From assembly GCA_016711485.1 (NCBI GenBank), contig JADJSX010000008.1, positions 1 through 64,000 on the forward strand: a stretch of 64,000 nt of DNA. The letters are read 5' to 3'. Shown here one piece after another: positions 1-8,664 of the stretch. Numbering within the stretch: the first letter of the stretch is position 1; every line of letters begins with the position of its first letter. The notes beneath the pieces were generated by a model that saw only the letters and a program-made list of their open reading frames with translations, ran no database searches and was not told where the DNA came from. Source of the stretch: Leptospiraceae bacterium. Its GTDB lineage: Bacteria > Spirochaetota > Leptospiria > Leptospirales > Leptospiraceae. A program made the translations under genes and the position numbers.

Positions 1-13
1 CTTAACGTTGTGC
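1..13 (+). other. Right end of an attC-like site cut by the window edge
   Basis: The window opens with CTTAAC followed by GTTGTGC (7-13), the same layout as the right end of the complete sites. The box deviates from GTTRRRY, but its cassette ends at 3,237 with the exact complement GCACAAC. Confidence 0.7.
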
Positions 14-127
14 GGACATTTTAAACACGGCTCGATAGAGCTAGGAAACTTACGAGAACTTTTCAGGAGTAGGTTTCCTCGACATCGTGTCTCGGAAAGA
101 CTTTGGTGTAAATTATAGGAGAAAATA
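14..127 (+). promoter_or_regulatory. Conserved cassette leader with hairpin
   Basis: This non-coding stretch shares its layout with the starts of the cassettes at 28,359 and 35,002: a first box, ATTTTA, then AGGTTTCCTCGACATCG and TGTCTCGGAAAGACTTT at 71-104. TTCC..GAC and GTC..GGAA can pair as a hairpin. All three leaders lie just before the first gene of their cassette, so a promoter or mRNA leader role is plausible but unproven. The first gene has its own ribosome binding site (AGGAG) at about 117. Confidence 0.5.
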
Positions 128-340
128 ATGATTAGAGAATTTGTTTCTTCATCAACTTTGAGATCAATTGGATATGATGAAACCAATAAAATTTTAGAGG
201 TTGAATTTAAGACAGGGAAATTGTATCAATGTCTTAATGTTCCAAAACATTTATATATAGGGTTAATGAGTGCAAGTTCCAAAGGAAATTTTTATGACAC
301 TTTTATAAAAAAGGCAGGATTCAGATGTTTCAAAATATAA
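128..340 (+). CDS. KTSC-domain small protein
   Basis: The 70-residue protein has the pattern of the KTSC domain: VSSSTLRSIGYDE near the N terminus, an aliphatic L-EVEF strand, G-LYQ-LNVP in the middle, and a C-terminal SSKGNFYDTFIKKAG segment. KTSC is a small domain found alone or fused to nucleic-acid proteins; its biochemical role is not settled. The ribosome binding site TAGGAGAAAATA precedes the ATG. It is the first gene of a 3.2-kb cassette that also carries a restriction-modification-like gene, so an accessory role in defence is possible, but that is inference. Confidence 0.75.
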   Translation: MIREFVSSSTLRSIGYDETNKILEVEFKTGKLYQCLNVPKHLYIGLMSASSKGNFYDTFIKKAGFRCFKI

Positions 341-341
341 A

Positions 342-557
342 TTACAATTTAGTTTCTGCTTCTTCACATAAAGAAATTGCTTGTTCTACATTTTTAATTA
401 TATCTTTAAAATCAATTTGGAAAGGCTCTATAAATTTTTCATTATCAGCCGCATATAAACCGTTTGTTGATTCTAGTTCAAATTCTACTCGTTTTAGTAT
501 CTCAATTAATTGGTGTGATTTATTTAATTCTAAAATTGCCATGCTCTTAATATACAA
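342..557 (-). CDS. Small acidic hypothetical protein on the minus strand
   Basis: This 71-residue frame (starts at 557 or at the internal ATG at 542) reads as a soluble, mostly helical, acidic protein (MAILELNKSHQLIEILKRVE...). The competing plus-strand frame over the same bases looks like an antisense shadow, rich in Ser, Phe and Ile. Its stop almost abuts the stop of the KTSC gene, so the two converge. No family is recognised. Minus-strand genes are rare in this array. No strong ribosome binding site is visible. Confidence 0.4.
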   Translation of the reverse strand: MYIKSMAILELNKSHQLIEILKRVEFELESTNGLYAADNEKFIEPFQIDFKDIIKNVEQAISLCEEAETKL

Positions 558-630
558 ATAAAGAATAAATCGGACTAGCTTTTTTTTAAATTGAAAAATA
601 TTTTATAAAATAAATTTGATAGGTAACTAA

Positions 631-3045
631 ATGACATTAAAAGAAAAATTATCAAAACCTAATATTAGTGAAGAAGATGTAAAAGATGCTTATATAAAAG
701 CAATCGGATTAAAGGGATTTAAGAAAAATCTCATAGATATTCAAACAGATGAAATCTGGTTTGAAGCAAAAAATGGCAGAAATAATTCTACCTATAAAAT
801 GTTTACTCAATTATTGCACTATGTTCAAGATGCACTAAATCATGGGGAGCCTACTCCACCTTTTTTATCTGTAGTTGATACTAAAAAAGGTGCACTTATG
901 AAGACATCAGATATATTGCCTTTCCTTGCTAAAAAAACTATCAAGTGGGGGAAGTCAGCAAGCAAATATACACAGGAAGCAGTAGATGAAGTATCTACTC
1001 ATATTGGAACATACGTTGTCTCATTTAATATTGAAACACATGAAGAAGAATTTATTAGCACCATTAAAGAGGCGATTAAATCAGGTGAGATTATCCGCAC
1101 TCAAATCACGCCTGATAACTTAAAACAAGTATTTGATAAATGGGTTACTATGATAGGTAGAGAAATCGCAGGTGTTGGAGAAGAGCATTATGCGCTATTA
1201 TTTTTTGCAGACATTATGCACGATGGGACAATATCAACTCATGCGAATCTACCAGCAGAATTATTACATAAAAACAAAGCTCCTGTATTTAGTTTAGGCG
1301 GAAAAAATTACGAACTAAAAAGCACAGAAGGTTATCGTCGATTTTGGGCTATTTACCATAAACCGCCAAAATCAGAATATCGAGATTATTTACTCGAACG
1401 TAGAGATAGCTTAATCCCTCTTGACGAAAGAAGTTTTAAAGGCGCATTTTATACTCCCTTAAATGTAGTAGATAAGGCATACGATAAACTGGCTGAAACA
1501 CTTGGTAAAAATTGGCAGAAAGAATATATTGTTTGGGATATGTGCTGTGGTGTCGGCAACTTAGAGGTAAAACATAGTAACCCTCGAAATATATACATGA
1601 GCACACTAGACCAAGCAGATGTCGATGTAATGAAAGCAACTAAGACTTGCGTTGCCGCACAACGTTTTCAATATGATTATTTGAATGATGATATTACTAA
1701 TGATGGGAAGATAGATTATACTCTAACAAATAAGATACCAGAAAGTTTACGCAAAGCTATTAAAGAAAAGAAAAAGATTTTAGTATTAATGAACCCTCCT
1801 TACGCAGAGGCTACAAATTCCGCAAATGCAAATATTTCAAGTCGTGGCGATGAGACCACGACAAAAGAAGGAGTTGCAAAAACAAAATTTGCGGAAGTCG
1901 CAATGGGAGATTATGGGAAAGCCAGTAATGAATTATTTATGCAATTTTTAGTAAGAATAGCGCAAGAAATGCCCAATGCCATAATAGCTGTTTTTAGCAA
2001 ATTAAAGTATATCACTGCTCCAACTTTAGAAGAATTCAGGGCTATATGGAACGCTAAGTATTTGGGAGGGTTTGTAGTTGATAGTAAATCCTTTGACGGG
2101 TTAAAAGGAAATTTCCCAATTGGATTTTTGATTTGGAAAACCGACATGAACAGTGATAAAAAATTAATAATTACAGAAATTACTACTGAAATTTTAAATA
2201 AAGATGTGCAACCAATTGGCGAGAAGATATTTTATTCTGCTTCGGAACAAAATTTATTAACTAATTGGGTTAAGCGATTAAAAGCTAATAAAACTGATGT
2301 TGTTCCACTTAAAAATGCAGTGTCTCCTGCTACAACAAGCAAAGATTTACGAGGAACAAAATGGGCAGACAGTGCAATAGCGTGGTTAAATTGTCCAGGG
2401 AATGATGTTCAACAGGCGAACTTAACAGGATTATTCTCTTCTGGATTTAGTAGTGGGAGGGGGTTTTTTGTAACATCGGAAAATTTATGGCAAACAGGTA
2501 TAATTTTTACAGTTCGTAGAATTATAAAACCTACTTGGATTAATGACAGAGACCAATTTTTATTACCCTCTCTAGAACTCTCAGATGAATTTAAGAATGA
2601 TTGCTTAATTTGGATGTTGTTTAATGGGAATAATTTAACTGCAAGTGCAGATAACTTAGAATGGAATGAAAAAAAATGGTCTATCGTAAATCATTTTATA
2701 CCTTTTACTGAATCAGAAGTAAACGCCCCTGATAGATTTGAATCTGATTTTATGGTTCAGTATCTAGCTGACAAAGAATTATCAAACGAAGCAAAATCAG
2801 CATTAGACGCAGGTAGAGAATTATGGAAAGCATATTTTGAACATATTGATATAAGAGAAGTTAGAGATGAATTAAAATTAAATCGTCCAGATGTAGGTTG
2901 GTATCAAATTAGAAAAGCCTTACAAGCTAGAAATGCGAGTGGTGATTATACACCAGTTAGTTTTAAACCTTTTGAAGAAGCATATAAAAATTTAAGTGAA
3001 AAATTGCGCCCACAAGTATATGAATTAGGATTTTTGAAAAATTAG
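631..3045 (+). CDS. Adenine-specific DNA methyltransferase, probable single-chain (type IIG-like) restriction-modification enzyme
   Basis: The 804-residue protein has a SAM-binding motif at residues 301-311 (VWDMCCGVGNLE) and the catalytic NPPY motif at 388-391, as in N6-adenine methyltransferases of the gamma class. KGAFYTP just before motif I is typical of Eco57I/BREX PglX-like and type IIG enzymes. Near residues 35-50 the stretch DIQTDEIWFEAKNG could be a PD-(D/E)XK nuclease site (D..FEAK), which would make it a fused endonuclease-methyltransferase. The C-terminal half would hold the target-recognition region. It is intact and is the main gene of the first cassette. Specificity cannot be deduced. 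A methyltransferase without nuclease is the alternative. Confidence 0.82.
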   Translation: MTLKEKLSKPNISEEDVKDAYIKAIGLKGFKKNLIDIQTDEIWFEAKNGRNNSTYKMFTQLLHYVQDALNHGEPTPPFLSVVDTKKGALMKTSDILPFLAKKTIKWGKSASKYTQEAVDEVSTHIGTYVVSFNIETHEEEFISTIKEAIKSGEIIRTQITPDNLKQVFDKWVTMIGREIAGVGEEHYALLFFADIMHDGTISTHANLPAELLHKNKAPVFSLGGKNYELKSTEGYRRFWAIYHKPPKSEYRDYLLERRDSLIPLDERSFKGAFYTPLNVVDKAYDKLAETLGKNWQKEYIVWDMCCGVGNLEVKHSNPRNIYMSTLDQADVDVMKATKTCVAAQRFQYDYLNDDITNDGKIDYTLTNKIPESLRKAIKEKKKILVLMNPPYAEATNSANANISSRGDETTTKEGVAKTKFAEVAMGDYGKASNELFMQFLVRIAQEMPNAIIAVFSKLKYITAPTLEEFRAIWNAKYLGGFVVDSKSFDGLKGNFPIGFLIWKTDMNSDKKLIITEITTEILNKDVQPIGEKIFYSASEQNLLTNWVKRLKANKTDVVPLKNAVSPATTSKDLRGTKWADSAIAWLNCPGNDVQQANLTGLFSSGFSSGRGFFVTSENLWQTGIIFTVRRIIKPTWINDRDQFLLPSLELSDEFKNDCLIWMLFNGNNLTASADNLEWNEKKWSIVNHFIPFTESEVNAPDRFESDFMVQYLADKELSNEAKSALDAGRELWKAYFEHIDIREVRDELKLNRPDVGWYQIRKALQARNASGDYTPVSFKPFEEAYKNLSEKLRPQVYELGFLKN

Positions 3046-3050
3046 TAATA

Positions 3051-3236
3051 TGCGCCTAACGTCGAGTTTGCGGAAATTGTTACAGAATAGTTTTAACAAA
3101 CAACTTCGCAAACCCGACATATTTGAAAAGAATCGTATTGTGGAGCGGAGTAAGTATTACACCTGACCTCGTGTCAGGGCTGGTTTTAGTAAGAGCGTAA
3201 GTTTAGATGCAACAGTTCACACGCGTTTAAAACGTC
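3051..3236 (+). repeat. Conserved cassette trailer (fused core box, two hairpins)
   Basis: GCCTAAC (3054-3060) runs directly into GTCGAGTTTGCGG (3061-3073), which pairs with CGCAAACCCGAC (3107-3118). A second hairpin, CCTGACCTCGTGTCAGG, lies at 3162-3178, followed by GCTGGTTTTA. The same series recurs before the attC sites at 29,972 and 45,659. Paired changes in both stems among copies support a folded element. Confidence 0.7.
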
Positions 3237-3444
3237 GCACAACTACGCGTGATCTGCTGCGAGGCAAGAAGGGATTTGCCTCTTGCTCCAAGGCTGCATA
3301 ATTGTTATTGTCGGACTTTTCTGTTCTAAGTCAGACCACGCAAACTACATGCCACGAACGGATGTGTCACGCATTTTGCACAGTTCAAGGTAGCCTTGGA
3401 GACATGCCCCAGCCGCCGCACGTCAGATACGCTTAACGTTATGC
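3237..3444 (+). other. attC-like site 1 (208 bp, short class)
   Basis: The left box is GCACAAC and the right box GTTATGC. The first inner hairpin is GAGGCAAG..TTTGCCTC; CTCCAAGGCTGC pairs loosely with AGCCTTGGAG further on. The site ends with CAGATACGCTTAAC before the right box and lacks the large distal hairpin of the 300-bp sites. Confidence 0.82.
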
Positions 3445-4158
3445 GCAATGCCTCGCTATATTTCATTTAGTTAATCCAACAGATTGTAGAAGAATGGAAA
3501 AAGATTGTTTTTTATGGCTGGATTCGAAAAATAATGTGAAACGCAGGATTTACGATTGTTCTAAATAAAATTGAAAGGAGTTCTGATTTTGGACTTTTAT
3601 TATGAGAAATACAGATTAGAAATTTGAAAGACGTAGTAATTACTTTTAAGATGACGGAAATAGATTTTGCAGTATTGAAAAGGATTAGCTTTTAAATATA
3701 AGCTGGATAATAAGAATTATCCGAGACTCTTTTGGTATTTTAAGAACTGCTTTGTATCTTTAAGTTTAAAAAATTAAATAAAAATATAAGAATAAAAATA
3801 TTAAATATAAGCTGGATAATAAGAATTATCCGAAACTTTATTGGTATTTTAAGAATTACTATTAGAATCAAACAAGTTGCACTTTTGGTTTAAGTATGAC
3901 TGAATAGAATTCTTCAATTGACTTTCTATTTATAAGTTTGCCCGCATAGAATTATGAAACATTTTTTGATTCTAAGCCTTCCTATTTATTTGTAGAAAGA
4001 AATTTTCAAGAATCGCATTAACTTAAAGTTTTTTTAGTTGAAGTTTTTTATCATAGGTAAACATATAGTAAACGCGTGGACGGAAATTACTTGCTAGATT
4101 TTATCGAGTTACGAGTTTAGTTCTTGTCAGATTTTATCGGAGTCATACGAGGCAAAGC
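3445..4158 (+). repeat. Gene-less cassette, family A, copy 1
   Basis: This 0.71-kb cassette has no open reading frame of note. Its ends are complementary over about 20 bases (start GTTATGCGCAATGCCTCG, reverse complement of end GTTATGCGCTTTGCCTCG). It holds two copies of an approximately 50-bp motif (about 3701-3750 and 3808-3860) around the palindrome GGATAATAAGAATTATCC, each followed by TTGGTATTTTAAGAA. Copies at 6317, 9722, 16,721 and 27,355 are nearly identical but differ by single-base indels, so protein coding is unlikely. A small RNA, promoter or spacer role is possible. Confidence 0.8.
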
Positions 4159-4456
4159 GCATAACTGCGAGTATCCACTGCGGAGGTGAACAATGTTCGG
4201 AAGCTGTTCACCTCCTTGCTCCAAGCCGGCTTAGTTGTATTAGCCACACTTTGTAGTATATTTGTTGAACTTACGCAAGTCCAGTGCCATCGTTCCGGTC
4301 ACAAAACTTGCAAGAGAATAATGCAAGTTTTGCGCCCTACACTCAGTCACGGGACTTGCTAGTATTAGTACGGCTTGGAGACATGACTTTGAAACTCAAA
4401 AGGTGCTACCGCACTTTCGAGTTTCAAAGTCACGTCGGATACTCTTAACGTTATGC
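4159..4456 (+). other. attC-like site 2 (298 bp; type example)
   Basis: Left box GCATAAC (4159-4165) with GAGTATCC; right box GTTATGC (4450-4456) preceded by GGATACTC. Inside are hairpin GGAGGTGAAC/GTTCACCTCC (4182-4214); stem CTCCAAGCCG/CGGCTTGGAG (4219-4380) enclosing GCAAGTCC/GGACTTGC (4275-4359), itself enclosing an 11-bp hairpin CAAAACTTGCA/TGCAAGTTTTG (4302-4332); and the distal hairpin GACTTTGAAACTC/GAGTTTCAAAGTC (4385-4431). Confidence 0.88.
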
Positions 4457-4484
4457 GGTATTTTCACGCTAGGATATAAGAAAG

Positions 4485-5438
4485 ATGAATATAAAGAAAA
4501 ATAACAGTAAAATAAGATGTACAATAATACTAATTTTTATTTACTCATGCCAAACTTATTCAAATTATCCGGAGCACACTTCAAAAGAAGGAATTAATGA
4601 TGCTATCTATTATGAGAAAAAAGATATAAGAACAGTGAATATCGAAAAGGAAATTAAGTGGCAAAAGCATCCTACTGATTTTGATGAAGATGACCCAGAG
4701 ATTTCCAATTCAATACAAGAAGATTTATACAATAAAACTGGAAATATTATTGGATATATATCGGAAAGGTATCCGTTCAGGTTGCCGTGGTATCTTAATT
4801 GGTTACCATTATATGATGTACGGGACAAAGAAACCTATTCCGATGGAAAAGGAAAGATAATGCCTATTTCTCCTTTTTATTATATAGTACAAGTAGAAAA
4901 TATTTTTATATTCGTTAAAAAAGCAGCATATGAAAGTATTACTCAAATCGAAAATGAAAGGAGCCAATTAAAAGAGCTTCGAGTTTATTTAAAAGAACAA
5001 AAAAAAGATGAGCCTTCTCTTACTATACTTAAAAAATACTCCAATTTTCAAAAATATGAAATGTATGACAAGATAGATAAGGGAATAAAAATACAAATAG
5101 ACTTATTACATTTTGATGAACTAAAAGTTGGAGGAACCACTATTTCTAAAGCAAATAGTTTTCAATTCAATGCAAAATCAATTTATTCAAATATTCCGCC
5201 AACAAAAGACTTGCCTAGATTTTATATTTACGGACAATCTAAAAGTATAGTGTCGTTATTCTCTCACTATAATCGTTTTAATGATTTTGATAGAATCTCT
5301 GTATATGGCACAACAATGAATAGTGGAAGTAATCCGATTGTTCTAGCTGATTTTATATTTTTTAGTTCCCCACCTTTTGGAGAAATTATTCTTAAATGTG
5401 AAAATAAGGATATAGATATTAGAGATTTTATAAAGTAG
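4485..5438 (+). CDS. Hypothetical lipoprotein
   Basis: The 317-residue protein starts with a basic segment, a hydrophobic stretch (TIILIFIYS) and a cysteine at residue 22, fitting a lipobox (IYSC). The mature part is mixed, with no recognised domain; the C-terminal third looks beta-rich (FYIYGQ, ISVYGT, ADFIFFSS). It probably sits in the membrane facing the periplasm. The next gene starts nine bases downstream, so the two are likely co-transcribed within one cassette. Confidence 0.65.
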   Translation: MNIKKNNSKIRCTIILIFIYSCQTYSNYPEHTSKEGINDAIYYEKKDIRTVNIEKEIKWQKHPTDFDEDDPEISNSIQEDLYNKTGNIIGYISERYPFRLPWYLNWLPLYDVRDKETYSDGKGKIMPISPFYYIVQVENIFIFVKKAAYESITQIENERSQLKELRVYLKEQKKDEPSLTILKKYSNFQKYEMYDKIDKGIKIQIDLLHFDELKVGGTTISKANSFQFNAKSIYSNIPPTKDLPRFYIYGQSKSIVSLFSHYNRFNDFDRISVYGTTMNSGSNPIVLADFIFFSSPPFGEIILKCENKDIDIRDFIK

Positions 5439-5447
5439 GATAATGCA

Positions 5448-5948
5448 ATGGATACAAATAATATAAACTCTTCATATATTGAAAAAATGATAGAGCACAT
5501 TTTTCTATCAGAAATCTTAAAAGAATCATGGGTGAAGTTTAACATAAAAATTAACGTGTTGAGACCAGAAGTAGATGATTCTGGATATGACTTAATTTTA
5601 GAATGCCAAGGAATATCTCAATACATTCAATTAAAATCAACAATAAATGAAAAAACTATAATACCTACAGTAAATTCAAAACTATTTAAAAAGAAAGAAT
5701 TTGCTGTTATCTTGATTAAAGTAAATAAAGAAGAAATGATTTTTAAGGAATATTACTATTATGCGGACAAAAATATTTCAGTTGAAAATTTAAAATCAGC
5801 AACAAAAAATAAGGCGAATACTGACGGAGTAAAAAAAGAAAGACCAAATACAAAAAAAATTCCTCGAAGTAAATTCGTTAAATTAAATTCTATACCGGAG
5901 TTGTTAGAAAAATTATTTCCTGACATTCAAAAAAATAGTAGCAAATAA
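5448..5948 (+). CDS. PD-(D/E)XK nuclease-like protein (DUF4365-like)
   Basis: In 166 residues the arrangement VDDSGYDLILE...QYIQLKST (residues about 42-65) matches the D...(E/Q)xK core of DUF4365-type PD-(D/E)XK proteins, with Q in place of the usual acidic residue. The tail is basic and would suit nucleic-acid binding. It follows a lipoprotein gene in the same cassette. Function as a defence or toxin nuclease is inference from fold and setting; activity is uncertain because of the Q. Confidence 0.6.
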   Translation: MDTNNINSSYIEKMIEHIFLSEILKESWVKFNIKINVLRPEVDDSGYDLILECQGISQYIQLKSTINEKTIIPTVNSKLFKKKEFAVILIKVNKEEMIFKEYYYYADKNISVENLKSATKNKANTDGVKKERPNTKKIPRSKFVKLNSIPELLEKLFPDIQKNSSK

Positions 5949-6027
5949 AATAATGTCTAGATTAGATACCGGTAAAATTACAGTTTGTTGTAAGTAGAAT
6001 TTTATTGTATAAGTGCGTGAAAACACC

Positions 6028-6316
6028 GCATAACAAAGAGTATCCACTGCGAAGCCACGAGAAGATGTGGCTTCTTGCTCCGAGCCGGCTTAGTCGTAGA
6101 AGTGAAAATTTGTAGTATATTTGTCAGACTAATGCAAGTCCAGCGCCTTCACTACTGTCACGAAACTTGCAGAAAAGAGCAAGTTTGCGTGCCATCCGTT
6201 CAGTCACAGGACATTGCTAGTAGTTGCTGGCTCGGAGACATTGAGAAAATGGAAAGAAAAATGCTTGGGGCATTTTCTTCCCATTTTCTCAACGTCGGAT
6301 ACTCTAAACGTTATGC
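6028..6316 (+). other. attC-like site 3 (289 bp)
   Basis: Boxes GCATAAC and GTTATGC. The first hairpin here is GAAGCCAC/GTGGCTTC instead of GGAGGTGAAC/GTTCACCTCC. The distal hairpin is of the second type, TTGAGAAAATGG/CCCATTTTCTCAA. Confidence 0.87.
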
Positions 6317-7028
6317 GCAATGCCTCGCTATATTTCATTTAGTTAATCCAACAGATTGTAGAAGAATGGAAAAGATTGTTTTTTATGGCTGGATTCGAAA
6401 AATAATGTGAAACGCAGGATTTACGATTGTTCTAAATAAAATTGAAAGGAATTCTGATTTTAGACTTTTAGTAGGAGAAATACAGATTAGAAATTTGAAA
6501 GACGTAGTAATTACTTTTAAGATGACGGAAATAGATTTTGCAATATTGAAAAGGATTAGCTTTTAAATTTAAGCTGGATAATAAGAATTATCCGAGACTC
6601 TTTTGGTATTTTAAGAACTGCTTTGTATCTTTAAGTTTAAAAATTAAATAAAAATATAAGAATAAAAATATTAAATATAAGCTGGATAATAAGAATTATC
6701 CGAAACTTTATTGATATTTTAAGAATTACTAATAGAATCAAACAAGTTGCACTTTGGGTTTAAGTATGACTGAATAGAATTCTTCAATTGACTTTCTATT
6801 TATAAGTTTGCCCGCATAGAATTATGAAACATTTTTTGATTCTAAGCCTTCCTATTTATTTGTAGAAAGAAATTTTCAAGAATCGCATTAACTTAAAGTT
6901 TTTTTAGTTGAATTTTTTTATCATAGGTAAACATATAGTAAACGCGTGGACGGAAATTACTTGCTAGATTTTATCGAGTTACGAGTTTAGTTCTTGTCAG
7001 ATTTTATCGGAGTCATGCGAGGCAAAGC
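6317..7028 (+). repeat. Gene-less cassette, family A, copy 2
   Basis: It is nearly identical to the family A cassette at 3445 with a few substitutions and single-base indels. The two hairpin motifs with GGATAATAAGAATTATCC are kept, and its ends are complementary (GTTATGCGC..GCGCATAAC). No coding frame is conserved between the copies. Confidence 0.8.
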
Positions 7029-7325
7029 GCATAACTGCGAGTATCCACTGCGGTAACGGACTATATCGGAAGCTGTCCGTCACCTTGCTCCAAGCCGGCA
7101 AAGTCGTATTAGTCAAACTTTGTAGTATAGTTGTTGAACTTACGCAAGTCCAGTGCCTTCGTTCCGGTCACAAAACTTGCAAGAGAATAATGCAAGTTTT
7201 GCGCCCTACACTCAGTCACGGGACTTGCTAGTAGTTGGTCGGCTTGGAGACATGACTTTGAAACTCAAAAGGTGCTACCGCACTTTCGAGTTTCAAAGTC
7301 ACGTCGGATACTCTAAACGTTAGGT
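7029..7325 (+). other. attC-like site 4 (297 bp)
   Basis: Left box GCATAAC, right box GTTAGGT. The first hairpin is GTAACGGAC/GTCCGTCAC, another paired variant. The distal hairpin is GACTTTGAAACTC/GAGTTTCAAAGTC. Confidence 0.87.
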
Positions 7326-7359
7326 GACATTCCCACCCCTAAACTCGGTCGGAATTGGT

Positions 7360-7383
7360 TATCCCAACATCCGTGTTGGGATA
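7360..7383 (+). repeat. Leader hairpin of the cassette at 7320
   Basis: TATCCCAAC-ATCC-GTGTTGGGATA forms a near-perfect stem just upstream of the first gene. It resembles the ACATCGTGT hairpins in other cassette leaders and trailers, with C-A-A/T-T-G replacing C-G-A/T-C-G in the stem. It could act in transcription or translation of the gene behind it. Confidence 0.5.
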
Positions 7384-7414
7384 AAAATAAAATAAAGGAT
7401 TGGTAAAAAATAAA

Positions 7415-8611
7415 ATGTATAATAAATCTATGAAAATTATGTTTCTCTGTATCTTAGTATTTTCCTGTTCAAGTGTGCAAGAAAAAGCTCATGAAACTCC
7501 ATTACAGAATGTTTGTCCAAACTTTGGGCAATTGAACCCGAGTAGTGAGGATGTAAAGAAAGCGACTTATAGCCTAGAACCAAATAAATCTCCAATGGTT
7601 GTAATTAAAAATTCCAATGGTCAGATAAAAGAGTATAAAGGTATATATGCGTTTGACGCAAAAAAACTTAAAAGTTTATCAGAATTACAGGTATTCAAAT
7701 CGTATTACTTAGAATTATGCCCTGACTCACCATTACCAGATTACTTCTCGCAAACTTATAGCTCTAGTAACGCGGAGTCGATAAATAATAAGGTTTCAAA
7801 ATGTTACGATATTAATTGCCTAAAGCAAATTCAGTTTGAATCCAGCGAACAAAAAGTAGAGATGATAAGCAATAACCTAAAAGAATCACAGCAAATGTAT
7901 AAGAAAAAAATATTCATTGATTTTATTCTAAATTCTGAACCAAATAATCCAGATTTACTTTTTCGAATTCATCTTTTAGGTGCAATTATAACACAAAAAG
8001 AATTCAATTTAGAAAAACCTAATATAGATAAAAAAATGGAGTTAGCCGCCGAAGTTTTAACATATTTGAAAAAGTCGCAAGAAGCTGACCCTACTAAATT
8101 TAAGAACGCATTGAATTATGAACTCTATGAAGAAATTAATTCAAAGGTTGATACGCTTGCAACATTAGAAAAACAAAAAGCTGACAGCGATGGAATTTGT
8201 TCCTATCAAGTACACGGAAAAATAATAAAAACTTCTAATACCTTTCATATAGTTACTGGAATGGCAGTATGGCACAACAATGGAATTTATTGCGAAGAAC
8301 AAAAGGAAAAATATAAAAATAAATTTGCTGGCTTAGTTGAAAATGATGCCTTTGGATTCGTTAATCCAGAAAAAATGGACTATCATTCCCCAAACTATAT
8401 TAATGTTCGAAAAGCCTACTTAATTGAAGAAGTAACGATAAATAATAATAGGCTATTTGTTTTTTCTAAGAAACCTCCAGCAGAAATAGCTAACAAAGTT
8501 GCTAAGGCTGAGAAATTATCTGAAAAAAATAATGAATCCTCTAAGAAGAAACAAGAAATAGTGGCTTATATAATTAAATCTATTCCGAAATTAAACATCA
8601 AAGAACTTTAA
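7415..8611 (+). CDS. Hypothetical lipoprotein
   Basis: The frame opens with a TTG at 7400, but the ATG at 7415 is the more usual start; AAAGGA lies about 15 bases before it. The N terminus has a basic start, the hydrophobic run IMFLCILVFS and a lipobox cysteine (VFSC-SS), so it is likely lipidated and exported. The roughly 400-residue protein has Cys pairs in the middle (CYDINC), a charged helical segment, a C-terminal domain beginning near KIIKTSNTFHIVTG, and a lysine-rich tail. No family is recognised. It pairs with a nuclease-like gene in the same cassette. Confidence 0.6.
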   Translation: MYNKSMKIMFLCILVFSCSSVQEKAHETPLQNVCPNFGQLNPSSEDVKKATYSLEPNKSPMVVIKNSNGQIKEYKGIYAFDAKKLKSLSELQVFKSYYLELCPDSPLPDYFSQTYSSSNAESINNKVSKCYDINCLKQIQFESSEQKVEMISNNLKESQQMYKKKIFIDFILNSEPNNPDLLFRIHLLGAIITQKEFNLEKPNIDKKMELAAEVLTYLKKSQEADPTKFKNALNYELYEEINSKVDTLATLEKQKADSDGICSYQVHGKIIKTSNTFHIVTGMAVWHNNGIYCEEQKEKYKNKFAGLVENDAFGFVNPEKMDYHSPNYINVRKAYLIEEVTINNNRLFVFSKKPPAEIANKVAKAEKLSEKNNESSKKKQEIVAYIIKSIPKLNIKEL

Positions 8612-8664
8612 AAATGAGATTCCGTAGTTCGTTTATTATATTAGCTATTTTGGGAGGCATTATA

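Noticed and set aside
325..561. Plus-strand frame overlapping the minus-strand gene at 342-557
   Set aside because: Its composition looks like an antisense reading, and it overlaps the end of the KTSC gene without a ribosome binding site.
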